Shown here: piece after piece, positions 27,423 to 35,962 of the stretch | Position numbering within the stretch: position 1 is the stretch's first letter | Layout: the number at the start of each line of letters is the position of its first letter | NCBI RefSeq assembly: GCF_001426685.1 | Contig: NZ_LMFB01000009.1 | Coordinates: forward strand, 324,454-388,453 | Direction: 5' to 3' | Source of the DNA: Rhizobium sp. Root483D2 | Lineage (GTDB): Bacteria > Pseudomonadota > Alphaproteobacteria > Rhizobiales > Rhizobiaceae | Length of the DNA: 64,000 bases | Position numbers and translations under genes: made by a program | Notes under the pieces: generated by a model | Database searches by the model: none | The model's input: the letters and a program-made list of their open reading frames with translations, nothing else | Told to the model about the DNA's origin: nothing

Positions 27423-27458
27423 TCAAGTGACTTGACAAAAATTCAAGTCTCTTGAATT
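27423..27458 (+). promoter_or_regulatory. Promoter with two XRE operators in front of the ABC/hydrolase operon
   Basis: TCAAGTGACTTGA (27423-27435) and AATTCAAGTCTCTTGAATT (27440-27458) are inverted repeats with centres 20 bp apart, two helix turns. TTGACA at 27432-27437 is a good -35 and overlaps the first site, while the second covers the expected -10. Binding there would block RNA polymerase. Confidence 0.7.
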
Positions 27459-27524
27459 ATACCTCAGCGCTCAAGCGCGAGATGAGCCCGGCTACGGGCC
27501 TTTCCGAAAACAAGGGGAACCCGA

Positions 27525-28466
27525 ATGCGCCTTTCCACATTTTTGATCCGCAGCACCGCAGCCGCCGCCATGACATTGGCTTTCGGTGCCGCTTCCGCCA
27601 GTGCAGATACATTTGCGCTTGTGACCATCAACCAGCAGGCCTTGTTCTTCAACCAGATCAATGACGGTGCCCAGAAGGCTGCGGATGCCGCCGGTGCCAA
27701 GCTGGTGATCTTCAACGCCAACAATGTGCCGGCCGCACAGAACGACGCGATCGAAAACTATATCACCCAGAAGGTCGATGGCATCATTCTCGTGGCCATC
27801 GATGTCAACGGCGTGAAGCCCGCCATCACGGCGGCAAAAACCGCCGGCATCCCGGTTATCGCCATCGACGCGCAGATCCCGGATGGTGACAACATCTCCT
27901 TCATCGGCGTTGACAATGCCAAGGCTGGCGAAGACATCGGCAAGTTCTTTTCCGACTATGTGAAGTCCGATATGTCCGGCACGGCCAAGACCGGCATTGT
28001 CGGCGCGCTCAATTCCTTCATCCAGAACCAGCGTCTTGATGGCTTCAAGAAGGCTGTCACCGATGGCGGCCAGGCCGTCACCTTCCTTGATACCGTCGAT
28101 GGCCAGAACCAGCAGGATATCGCGCTGGGCGCAGCCGAAAACCTGATGACCGCCAATCCCGACATGACCACGATCTACGCCACCGGCGAACCGCAGCTGA
28201 TCGGCGCCGTCTCCGCCGTCGAAAGCCAGGGCCGCCAGAAGGACGTCAAGATTTTCGGTTGGGACCTGACGGCGCAGGCCGCCAAGGGCATCGAAGAAGG
28301 CTGGGTCACCGCGGTCGTTCAGCAGGATCCGGCCGGCGAAGGCAAGGCTGCCGTCGAAGCGCTGGTCAAGCTGAAGAAGGGCGAGACCATCGAGCCGATC
28401 ATCAATGTCCCCGTCACGATCGTGACCAAGGACAACGTTGCCCAGTTCAAGGACATGTTCAAGTAA
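27525..28466 (+). CDS. Sugar ABC transporter substrate-binding protein (RbsB type)
   Basis: This 313-residue periplasmic protein has a signal peptide (about residues 1-27, ending ASASA) and the ribose-binding-protein fold (FNANNVPAAQNDAIENYITQ, VDGIILVAIDVNG, PVIAIDAQIPDGDNISFIGVD). The ligand should be a pentose or ribosyl compound. First gene of an eight-gene operon; AAGGGGAA precedes the ATG. Confidence 0.92.
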   Translation: MRLSTFLIRSTAAAAMTLAFGAASASADTFALVTINQQALFFNQINDGAQKAADAAGAKLVIFNANNVPAAQNDAIENYITQKVDGIILVAIDVNGVKPAITAAKTAGIPVIAIDAQIPDGDNISFIGVDNAKAGEDIGKFFSDYVKSDMSGTAKTGIVGALNSFIQNQRLDGFKKAVTDGGQAVTFLDTVDGQNQQDIALGAAENLMTANPDMTTIYATGEPQLIGAVSAVESQGRQKDVKIFGWDLTAQAAKGIEEGWVTAVVQQDPAGEGKAAVEALVKLKKGETIEPIINVPVTIVTKDNVAQFKDMFK

Positions 28467-28488
28467 GGGTTTTTCCCGCATCATCGCG

Positions 28489-28520
28489 GCATGGCCGGTT
28501 TTTGAGAAAACCAGCCATGC
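28489..28520 (+). other. Intercistronic stem-loop after the RbsB-like gene
   Basis: GCATGGCCGGTTTT and AAAACCAGCCATGC pair over 14 positions with one mismatch, around TGAG. It lies between binding-protein and ATPase genes, where such structures often raise the level of the first message. Confidence 0.6.
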
Positions 28521-28548
28521 CCGTTCAGGCACTCGGGGAGAACCCATC

Positions 28549-29346
28549 ATGACCGACGGCATACCCTACCGCGTCCGCATGACCGGTATTTCAAAACGTT
28601 ACAATCCCATTCAGACGCTGGACAATGTCTCGCTGACCCTCAAGCCCGGCGAAGTGCTGGGGCTGGTCGGAGATAATGGCGCCGGCAAATCGACGCTGAG
28701 CAAAGTACTTTCCGGCGCCGTCATCCCAGATAGCGGCACCATCGAAATCGACGGCAAGCCGGTTTCCTTTTCGTCGCCCGCCGACGCACGCGCCGCTCAT
28801 GTGGAAATGGTCTATCAGGACCTTTCGCTCTGCGACACCGTGGATGTTGCGGGCAATCTCTTCCTTGGCCGTGAACCGCGCCGCCGCATTCTCGGCGTGC
28901 CATTCCTCGACAATAAGACGATGCACGGCCTGACCCGCGACATGCTCGATCGTCTGGGTATCGTCATTGCCGATACGCGGCTCAAGGTCGAAAATCTCTC
29001 CGGCGGCCAGCGTCAGTCGATTGCCATCGGCCGGGCCGCTTCATTCGAGCCAAAAGTGCTCATCATGGACGAACCGACGGCAGCTCTTGCTGTGGCCGAG
29101 GTCGAAGCCGTGCTGGAACTGATCCGCACGGTCAGCGCGCGTGGCGTCAGCGTCATCTTGATCACCCATCGCCTGCAGGACCTTTTCCTCGTCTGCGATC
29201 GCATCCAGGTCATGTACGAAGGGCGCAATGTCGCCGAGCGGATGATCGGTGAGACCAGTATCGAGGAAGTGGTCAATCTGATCGTCGGACGCAAATTTTC
29301 GGCCCGTTCCGCCCGGCACGGCAATGACACCGGAGTTTCAGCATGA
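28549..29346 (+). CDS. Sugar ABC transporter ATP-binding protein (single domain)
   Basis: This 265-residue ATPase has Walker A GDNGAGKST, signature LSGGQRQSIAIGRAA and Walker B VLIMDEPTAAL. It resembles one half of RbsA but has only one nucleotide-binding domain, so it should act as a homodimer, as in the FrcA group. GGGGAGAA precedes the ATG at 28549. Confidence 0.9.
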   Translation: MTDGIPYRVRMTGISKRYNPIQTLDNVSLTLKPGEVLGLVGDNGAGKSTLSKVLSGAVIPDSGTIEIDGKPVSFSSPADARAAHVEMVYQDLSLCDTVDVAGNLFLGREPRRRILGVPFLDNKTMHGLTRDMLDRLGIVIADTRLKVENLSGGQRQSIAIGRAASFEPKVLIMDEPTAALAVAEVEAVLELIRTVSARGVSVILITHRLQDLFLVCDRIQVMYEGRNVAERMIGETSIEEVVNLIVGRKFSARSARHGNDTGVSA

Positions 29347-30368
29347 CAATGCCTTCTTCGCAAACCGGGCATGCCGGTTCCCATGTCTCGCCCTCGCGCT
29401 TGCGCAAGGCCACGCTCTGGGACAAGCTTCTGGCAAACGGCAGCGTCGTCTCGATCGCCCTGTTCTTTCTCGTCGTCTGCGTCGTCTTTTCCGTCATCAC
29501 CGATGCGTTCCTGACAGCGCCCAACCTGCTTAACATCATCCGCCAGTCGGCGCCGTTGTTGATCGTTGCCGCAGCCATGACCTTCGTCATCACCACCGGC
29601 GGTATCGATCTGTCGGTCGGCTCGGTGCTGGCGCTGGTTGCAACCTTATCGGCGACGGCATTGCAGGCGGGGATCGCATGGCCACTGGTCATTCTGTTGA
29701 TGGTGTTGCTCGGTGTCGTCATCGGCGCCATCCACGGCTTCTTCATCGCCTATGAACGCATTCCCGCCTTCATCGTCACCTTGGCTGGGCTTTCAGTCAT
29801 CCGTGGCCTGGCGCTTTTGATCACCGGCGGCTATTCGATCCCGGTCGATCCGGCGAGTTTCTTCACCGTCATTGGCAGATCCTGGTTCCTGGGTGTCCCG
29901 GTACCGGCGCTGATTGCCCTTGTCGTCTTGCTGATCGCCTATATCGTTTTCAATGAAACGCCGTTCGGACGTTACGTCACCGGCATCGGCGCCAATTCCG
30001 AAGCCGTGCGCCGGGCCGGCATCGATACGCGCTTTACGACGATGTTCGTCTATATTCTCTCCAGTGCTGCGGCAGCACTCGCCGGCATTATCGTCACAGC
30101 CCGCCTTGGTTCCGGTTCATCCAATGCGGGCCAGGGTTTCGAACTTGAAGTTATCGCCGCCGTGGTTCTCGGAGGCACAAGCCTGTTCGGCGGACGCGGC
30201 ACGATCCTTGGCACCGTTCTCGGCGCGCTCACCGTCGCCGTCATCGCCAATGGTTTGATCCTGGCTCATATGTCCCCTTTCCTCACGCCGATTGTCACTG
30301 GCACGATCATCCTGATTGCCGTCTGGCTCAACTTCCGCCTCTTCCGGGGCGCGGTCCGGGGTAAGTGA
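29343..30368 (+). CDS. Sugar ABC transporter permease (RbsC family)
   Basis: This 341-residue membrane protein has the family signatures TTGGIDLSVGSVLALVA and VVLGGTSLFGGRG. It overlaps the ATPase gene by 4 bases. It forms the channel of the importer. Confidence 0.92.
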   Translation: MTMPSSQTGHAGSHVSPSRLRKATLWDKLLANGSVVSIALFFLVVCVVFSVITDAFLTAPNLLNIIRQSAPLLIVAAAMTFVITTGGIDLSVGSVLALVATLSATALQAGIAWPLVILLMVLLGVVIGAIHGFFIAYERIPAFIVTLAGLSVIRGLALLITGGYSIPVDPASFFTVIGRSWFLGVPVPALIALVVLLIAYIVFNETPFGRYVTGIGANSEAVRRAGIDTRFTTMFVYILSSAAAALAGIIVTARLGSGSSNAGQGFELEVIAAVVLGGTSLFGGRGTILGTVLGALTVAVIANGLILAHMSPFLTPIVTGTIILIAVWLNFRLFRGAVRGK

Positions 30369-30369
30369 G

Positions 30370-31458
30370 ATGGACCATTTGTTCGATAAAGCGCCGAAAG
30401 AGCGCGTGGAGATCGGTGTCAAAACGGGAGCGGTGATGACCGTTCTGGGGCCAGTGCCGGTCACTGAGATGGGGATCACGCTGATGCACGAGCACATTCT
30501 GCTCGACGGCGCCAAATCCTGGCGTTGCCCCTGCCATCCGGAAGCGCAAGCGATCGGCGAGCAGAAGGTCAGCATGGAGATCATCGGCGAATTGCGGATG
30601 AACCCCTATATGAACCGCGACAACGTCTCGCTCGATGACAGCGATCTGGCACTCTCGGAGTTGAAACGGTTTCAGGCGCTCGGTGGTCACACGGTGGTCG
30701 ATACCACCAATATCGGCATCGGCCGGGAGCCGGCGAAACTCGCCCGCATCGCAAAGATGTCCGGCCTCAAGATCGTCATGGGGACCGGCTTCTATCTCGA
30801 ATTCAGCCATCCCGATTGGCTGAAAAATATGGATGTCGATGAGGTCACCGAATTCATCGTCAATGATGTCGGCGGCGGTACGGCGCAGCCGGACGTGATG
30901 GCTGGCATTATCGGCGAAATCGGCGTCAGCAAGGATTTCACACCGGAGGAACGCAAGTCGCTGCGGGCCGCCGCCCGCGCCTCGAAAATCACGGGAGTGC
31001 CGCTGTCCATTCATCTACCGGGGTGGGAACGGCTGGCGCATGAGGTTCTCGATATTGTCGAGGCGGAAGGCGCCGATTTGCGCCACACCGTCCTCTGCCA
31101 CATGAACCCCAGCCATGACGATCTGCCTTACCAGAAGGCTTTGGCCGAGCGCGGCGCGTTTCTGGAATATGACATGATCGGCATGGACTTCTACTATGCC
31201 GATCAGGATGCCCAATCGCCATCCGACGAACAGAACGCGCGCGCGATCCGCTCGCTGATCGACATGGGTCATAGTGATCGCGTTCTCCTGTCGCAGGACG
31301 TGTTCCTGAAAATCATGCTCACCCGTTACGGCGGCTTCGGCTATGGCTTCATCCTGAAACATTTCCTGCCGCGCCTGAAGCGTCATGGGGTCGATCAGGC
31401 AGCCATTGACCTCATGCTGATCGACAATCCGAAATCCGTTTTCTCCAGCGTGTTCTGA
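30370..31458 (+). CDS. Phosphotriesterase-like amidohydrolase/lactonase
   Basis: This 362-residue protein has the PTE-family TIM-barrel metal site: HEH at residues 40-42, a glutamate in GIIGEIGVS where many members carry a carboxylated lysine, IHLPGW, CHMNP and LSQDVFLK. The glutamate variant is found in PHP-type proteins. Family members hydrolyse lactones, phosphodiesters or sugar-lactone phosphates. Within this operon it probably opens a ring of the imported compound. It starts one base after the permease stop. Confidence 0.85.
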   Translation: MDHLFDKAPKERVEIGVKTGAVMTVLGPVPVTEMGITLMHEHILLDGAKSWRCPCHPEAQAIGEQKVSMEIIGELRMNPYMNRDNVSLDDSDLALSELKRFQALGGHTVVDTTNIGIGREPAKLARIAKMSGLKIVMGTGFYLEFSHPDWLKNMDVDEVTEFIVNDVGGGTAQPDVMAGIIGEIGVSKDFTPEERKSLRAAARASKITGVPLSIHLPGWERLAHEVLDIVEAEGADLRHTVLCHMNPSHDDLPYQKALAERGAFLEYDMIGMDFYYADQDAQSPSDEQNARAIRSLIDMGHSDRVLLSQDVFLKIMLTRYGGFGYGFILKHFLPRLKRHGVDQAAIDLMLIDNPKSVFSSVF

Positions 31459-31487
31459 ACGCTGGCAATAAAGTCCAAGGAGTTTTT

Positions 31488-32258
31488 ATGTCCAAGTCCA
31501 AAGTCCTTCTCGCAGGCGAATCCTGGGTTTCCACAGCGACCCACATCAAGGGTTTCGACCAGTTCCCGACCGTCACTTATCACACCGGTGCCGACGAACT
31601 TCTGGCCGCGCTGAAGGACAGCCCCTTCGATGTCCAGTTCATGCCGGCCCATGAGGCGCAACGCGATTTTCCGCAGACCCTGGAAGCGCTGTCTGCCTAT
31701 GACGCAATCATCCTGTCGGATATCGGCGCCAACACGCTGTTGCTGCATCCAGACACCTGGATCCACTCCAAGACCACGCCAAACCGTCTTCGCCTGCTGC
31801 GCGACTATGTCCGTAATGGCGGCGCCCTGCTGATGTTCGGCGGCTATTACAGCTTCCAGGGTATCAATGGCGGCGCCCGTTACCACAGGACGCCGGTCGA
31901 GGATGTTCTGCCGGTTTCCTGCCTGTCCGTCGATGACCGCGTCGAGGTTCCGGAAGGGTTTTCGCCTGTGGTGACCGGAACGGAAAGCCACCCGATCCTC
32001 AAGGGTCTCGGCACGGACTGGCCGGTTCTGCTGGGATATAACGAAGTGACGGTGAAGGACGGAGCCGAGGTGCTGGCGACCGTTTCGACCGATTACGGTT
32101 CGCAGCCTCTTTTGGTCACCGGCGCCTATGGCAAGGGCCGCACCGTCGCCTGGACCTCCGATGTCGGTCCGCATTGGCTGCCGTCGAGCTTCATCGCCTG
32201 GCCGGGTTACAAGACCCTATTCGAGCAGATGCTGGCCTGGGCAACGGCGAAAGCCTGA
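31488..32258 (+). CDS. Glutamine amidotransferase-like (GATase1_like, DUF1355) protein
   Basis: This 256-residue protein resembles the STM3548-type proteins with a class I GATase fold (VLLAGESWVSTATHIKGFD, AIILSDIGANTLLLHP, GGALLMFGGYYSFQG, TGAYGKGRTVAWTSDVGPHW). The usual nucleophile elbow G-x-C-x-G is replaced by GGYYS, so classic glutaminase activity is doubtful. I recall such genes beside phosphotriesterase homologues in enterobacteria, which suggests a conserved partnership of unknown chemistry. Confidence 0.75.
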   Translation: MSKSKVLLAGESWVSTATHIKGFDQFPTVTYHTGADELLAALKDSPFDVQFMPAHEAQRDFPQTLEALSAYDAIILSDIGANTLLLHPDTWIHSKTTPNRLRLLRDYVRNGGALLMFGGYYSFQGINGGARYHRTPVEDVLPVSCLSVDDRVEVPEGFSPVVTGTESHPILKGLGTDWPVLLGYNEVTVKDGAEVLATVSTDYGSQPLLVTGAYGKGRTVAWTSDVGPHWLPSSFIAWPGYKTLFEQMLAWATAKA

Positions 32259-32261
32259 TCC

Positions 32262-33176
32262 ATGCGCGTGCATGTCGTTGGCAATGTCTGCATCGACACC
32301 ACCTTCCGTCTCGACCGCTTTCCAGAAGCGGGCGAGACGCGGAATGCCTTGGGGCATGCTGATGGGCTGGGCGGCAAGGGGGCCAATCAGGCCATTGCCG
32401 CTGCCCGCACCGGGGTGCCCGTCACGCTTTGGGCCGCAATCGGCCGGGATGCCAACGGCGCCTGGATCTGTCAGATGCTCGCCGGCGAGATCGAAAGTGC
32501 CTGCCTGACGGATTTGGATCTGCCGACTGACCGCTCGACCGTTGCGGTCGATGCAGGCGGCGAGAACATCATCATCAGCGGCGTTTCCTGTGCCGTTGCT
32601 TTTGATCCGATCACGCAGACCGGCCTGCTCGACAGCATTGAGCCCGGCGACGTGCTGATCATGCAGGGCAATCTTGCGGCAGGCGTCACCAGCGCCTGCC
32701 TGCGCGCGGCGCGGGCCAAAGGACTGACAACCGTGCTGAATGCCAGCCCGCTTGTTGCCGGCGTCCGGCCGGGGTTTGAAGACGTCGATATCGTCATCGT
32801 CAATCAAGGGGAGGCGGAGGCGCTCTCGGGCCTTGCTGTTGCAGCAGAGGCTGCCGCCAAGATACTGGAACTCGGCGCGCATTCTGTGGTGATCACCCTC
32901 GGCTCAAAAGGTTGCCTGCTTCTCCCCGGTGCCGGTTCCGCGGCAATCCATATTGAGGCCCCCAGGGTTGCGGCAATCGATACCAGTGGTGCAGGGGATG
33001 TGCTGTGCGGCATCTTTGCGGGATGTCTGGCAAGGGGTATGCATCCGCAAAGGGCAATCCACATTGCCGTCCAGGCATCCGCGCTGGCGGTGACGAGAGC
33101 GGGCACGCTTTCCTCATGCCCAACGGCCAAAGAACTTTCAACTCTCATTGAAACATCAGAAACGGAACACCCATGA
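32262..33176 (+). CDS. PfkB/ribokinase-family sugar kinase
   Basis: This 304-residue kinase has the N-terminal signature GGKGANQAIAAARTG and the catalytic DTSGAGDVLCGIFAG. It should phosphorylate a pentose, nucleoside or related hydroxyl after uptake. It follows the previous gene after 3 bases and overlaps the next by 4. Confidence 0.9.
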   Translation: MRVHVVGNVCIDTTFRLDRFPEAGETRNALGHADGLGGKGANQAIAAARTGVPVTLWAAIGRDANGAWICQMLAGEIESACLTDLDLPTDRSTVAVDAGGENIIISGVSCAVAFDPITQTGLLDSIEPGDVLIMQGNLAAGVTSACLRAARAKGLTTVLNASPLVAGVRPGFEDVDIVIVNQGEAEALSGLAVAAEAAAKILELGAHSVVITLGSKGCLLLPGAGSAAIHIEAPRVAAIDTSGAGDVLCGIFAGCLARGMHPQRAIHIAVQASALAVTRAGTLSSCPTAKELSTLIETSETEHP

Positions 33177-34015
33177 CACAATCCTCAAAACCGGTCGGCC
33201 CGGGCGCAGGCGATGCCATCACCTCCCTCTTCGGCCGCAGCAAAGCCGTTATCGGCGTCGTGCACCTGGCACCTCTGCCGGGGGCTCCCCGTTATAATGG
33301 CGAAGCCATAGAGGATATCTACAGCCAGGGCCTGGAGGATGCCCGCGCCTATCTGGAGGGGGGTTGCGATGGTGTCATCGTGGAAAACCACGGCGATATT
33401 CCCTTCTCCAAGCCGGATGATATCGGACCGGAAACCGCCGCCTACATGTCGGTCATATCGGACCGCATCCGCCGTGAACTCGGGCGTCCGATCGGCATCA
33501 ACGTTCTGGCCAATGCGGCCATTCCGGCACTGGCCATTGCCGGTGCCAGCGGTGCCGGTTTCGTGCGTGTCAACCAGTGGGCCAATGCCTATGTCGCGAA
33601 TGAAGGGTTTATCGAAGGCGAGGCCGCCCGCGCCATGCGCTACCGCGCAAAGCTTAGAGCCAACGGCATCCGGATCTTTGCCGATGCGCATGTGAAGCAT
33701 GGCGCGCACGCGATCGTTGCCGACCGGCCGGTGGAAGAGCAGGTCAAGGATCTCGTCTTCTTTGACGCAGACGCGGTGATTGCCACCGGCCAGCGCACCG
33801 GCCATGCAGCCGATCTCGGCTATATCCGCCTGATCAAGGAGGCCGCCGGCCTGCCAACGCTGGTCGGCAGCGGCGTCACGCCCGACAATGCCCGCGATAT
33901 CCTTGACATCGTCGATGGCGTCATCGTTGCCAGTTCGCTGAAATATGATGGCGTCTGGTGGAACAAGGTCGAAAAGGCGCGTGTCACTGCCTTTATCAAC
34001 GGACTGAAGAAATGA
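33173..34015 (+). CDS. BtpA/SgcQ-family TIM-barrel protein
   Basis: This 280-residue protein matches the BtpA family (VIGVVHLAPLPGAPRY, DGVIVENHGDIPF, GINVLANAAIPALAIAGASGAGFVRVNQWANAYV, here only cited by parts). BtpA was first named from photosystem I assembly in cyanobacteria, but relatives such as SgcQ lie in sugar catabolic operons, and their reaction is not established. Context here favours catabolism. Overlaps both neighbours by 4 bases. Confidence 0.82.
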   Translation: MTQSSKPVGPGAGDAITSLFGRSKAVIGVVHLAPLPGAPRYNGEAIEDIYSQGLEDARAYLEGGCDGVIVENHGDIPFSKPDDIGPETAAYMSVISDRIRRELGRPIGINVLANAAIPALAIAGASGAGFVRVNQWANAYVANEGFIEGEAARAMRYRAKLRANGIRIFADAHVKHGAHAIVADRPVEEQVKDLVFFDADAVIATGQRTGHAADLGYIRLIKEAAGLPTLVGSGVTPDNARDILDIVDGVIVASSLKYDGVWWNKVEKARVTAFINGLKK

Positions 34016-35271
34016 TCTGCTCCGCAGACATCAACGCTGCACGCCTTCTGAAAAGACTGGATGATTTCGCGGCAATCGGCGCAACGCCGGCAGGCGGCGT
34101 CAACCGGGCAGCGCTGGGACGTCAAGACCAGGCTGCCCGCGCGCTGCTGGCAGGCTTGGCGCTGGAGCGCGGTTTCCGCGTCTTCCAGGATCCGCTCGCC
34201 AATCTGTTCATTCGCCGCGATGGGAAAAACGGCAGCCTTGCCCCCTTTCTGATCGGCAGTCATCTCGACAGCCAGCCGACGGGCGGACGCTATGATGGCG
34301 CCCTCGGCACGCTGGCCGCCTTTGAGGTTCTCGAGGCTCTGGAGGATGCGGGACTGGAAACGGAGGCGTCGATTGAGGTGGTCGCCTGGACAAACGAGGA
34401 AGGCAGCCGCTTTGCACCGGGCGCGATGGGCTCCATGGCATTTTCGCTAGGGCATATTCCGCAGAATTGGCAGGATATCCGTGGAACAGACGGCGTCTTT
34501 TGGCGTGACGCCCTTGCGGAGACGCTTGCGGCCTTGCCGGTCGCCGAGCAAAGGCCGCTCGGATTTCCGATTTCAGGATATCTTGAACTTCATATCGAAC
34601 AGGGGCCGTCCCTGGAAAACGAAGATATCCCGATCGGCATCGTCACCGGCGTGCAGGGAACCCGTTGGCTCGATATCACGGTTACCGGCCAGGCCGCGCA
34701 TGCGGGCACGACCCAGCTGGCGTTTCGCCGCGATCCGATGATGGCGGTGACCCATGCGCTGCATACGCTTTACGAAACCATCATGCCCGAAGACGGCGAT
34801 GCACGCCTGACGGTCGGAAGGATCACAGCACTTCCCGGCTCCGTCAACGCAATTCCAGGATCCGTCAGCCTCAGCATCGACCTGCGCCATCCGCAATCAG
34901 ATCGCCTGGACAAGATCGAGGCACAGGTCTCGGAAGCCTTTCAATCGTCGGTGGCCCCGCATGGCTGCAAAGCCGATATCCGCCGCACATTCGATATGAG
35001 CCCGGCCCGGTTCTTCCAGCCGGTGATTGAAGGCGTGGAAAGGGCGGCACGTCATTTGAGGCTCCGGTTCAAGCATATGGTCTCCGGCGCCTTTCACGAT
35101 GCGCTCTATGTGGCGCGTATAGCACCGGCCGCGATGATCTTCGTGCCCTGCAGGGATGGCCTCAGCCACAATGAGGCTGAGTATGTGGAGCCGGACCATT
35201 GTGTGGCCGGCGCTCGCATGCTGCTTCAATCGGCGCTGGAAGTGATCAGCGCCGGCGCAGGCAAACATTAA
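34012..35271 (+). CDS. M20-family amidohydrolase (allantoate amidohydrolase/N-carbamoylase type)
   Basis: This 419-residue metallohydrolase has the family ligands GSHLDS, GGRYDGALG, WTNEEGSRF, LELHIEQGP and SHNEAEYV. Members split N-carbamoyl amino acids, allantoate or ureidoglycolate, releasing ammonia and carbon dioxide or a related group. Its place at the end of a ribosyl-type uptake operon suggests the substrate carries a ureido or amide group. ATGA overlap with the previous gene. Confidence 0.88.
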   Translation: MICSADINAARLLKRLDDFAAIGATPAGGVNRAALGRQDQAARALLAGLALERGFRVFQDPLANLFIRRDGKNGSLAPFLIGSHLDSQPTGGRYDGALGTLAAFEVLEALEDAGLETEASIEVVAWTNEEGSRFAPGAMGSMAFSLGHIPQNWQDIRGTDGVFWRDALAETLAALPVAEQRPLGFPISGYLELHIEQGPSLENEDIPIGIVTGVQGTRWLDITVTGQAAHAGTTQLAFRRDPMMAVTHALHTLYETIMPEDGDARLTVGRITALPGSVNAIPGSVSLSIDLRHPQSDRLDKIEAQVSEAFQSSVAPHGCKADIRRTFDMSPARFFQPVIEGVERAARHLRLRFKHMVSGAFHDALYVARIAPAAMIFVPCRDGLSHNEAEYVEPDHCVAGARMLLQSALEVISAGAGKH

Positions 35272-35463
35272 TAACGCGAAAAGCCAGGGCGTAGCGGCCG
35301 CAATTTGGGCAGCTGCGCCGCGAGCGCTGCAGCCGGTGCATAGGTGCTGTGATGCATTGTCGATATTCTGATCAAAGAGAAGGGCCTATATTCTCTTCAT
35401 CAAACGACGCCGGAACCAAACGCGGTTGCTGACGTCAACAGAACCTCACGAAAGGGGATCATC

Positions 35464-35610
35464 ATGAACGTAGCACGCACCTTGAACAACTGGCGCAAGT
35501 ATCGTCAGACCGTATCCGAACTCGGCCGTATGACCAATCGCGAGCTGAGCGACCTGGGTATTGCCCGCGACGATATCCGCAGCGTTGCCCGCGCAGCCGT
35601 CGCTTTCTAA
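35464..35610 (+). CDS. DUF1127 small protein
   Basis: This 48-residue basic protein has the DUF1127 core (NWRKYRQTVSELGRMTNREL, SDLGIARDDI). In Rhodobacter a DUF1127 protein (CcaF1) is cotranscribed with CcsR small RNAs and binds RNA. Exactly that arrangement follows here at 35786-35943. AAAGGGG precedes the ATG. Upstream CCTATAT at 35385-35391 could be a heat-shock-type -10, but no matching -35 is clear. Confidence 0.88.
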   Translation: MNVARTLNNWRKYRQTVSELGRMTNRELSDLGIARDDIRSVARAAVAF

Positions 35611-35630
35611 GCAAGCCTTGAGTTTTGGAT

Positions 35631-35657
35631 GAAGCGCCCGCCCTGTGCGGGCGCTTC
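35631..35657 (+). terminator. Hairpin after the DUF1127 gene
   Basis: GAAGCGCCCGC and GCGGGCGCTTC form a perfect 11-bp stem around CCTGT, 20 bases after the stop. The downstream T-run is short (GCGTTTC), so some read-through into the small-RNA array is possible. Confidence 0.7.
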
Positions 35658-35785
35658 GCGTTTCGGGCTTGCTGACGGGGCAGAGACCCGCTGGAACGCC
35701 GTATCTTCCGATGTGCATTTCCTGCATAGCTGCAGTGCAGCATAAACGCTTTGAAATCATCGCGATCAGCGTATGATCGTTTCCA

Positions 35786-35943
35786 TCGAAGCAATGCACC
35801 TCCTCCCGCAGAGCTTCGAATTTCAGGCGGCCCACTCCTCCTCCCAAGGGGCGCCTGAAGGAACAGCGGCACTCCTCCTCCCAGTCGCTGTTCGGTTCTT
35901 TTCGAAAAGCCTGCCGCACCTCCTCCCGCGGCAGGCTTTTTCG
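35786..35943 (+). ncRNA. Array of four CCUCCUCCC-loop small-RNA hairpins (cuckoo/CcsR-like)
   Basis: Four hairpins follow each other, each with CCTCCTCCC in the loop: 35786-35819 (stem TCGAAGC/GCTTCGA), 35822-35859 (TTCAGGCG/CGCCTGAA), 35861-35893 (GAACAGCG/CGCTGTTC) and 35905-35940 (13-bp AAAAGCCTGCCGC stem, then TTTTTCGTTTT). The loop motif starts at 35799, 35837, 35874 and 35919. The stems differ in sequence while the loops are the same, so structure is conserved rather than DNA. The motif is complementary to Shine-Dalgarno sequences. The last hairpin is also a Rho-independent terminator. Similar arrays are described in alphaproteobacteria as cuckoo RNAs, often after DUF1127 genes. Confidence 0.85.
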
Positions 35944-35962
35944 TTTTAGGGGATTTGGCCGT

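Noticed and set aside
35631-35940. CRISPR array, because of repeated CCTCCTCCC units
   Set aside because: The repeats are only nine bases, unevenly spaced and sit in loops of hairpins with differing stems; they fit an sRNA array.
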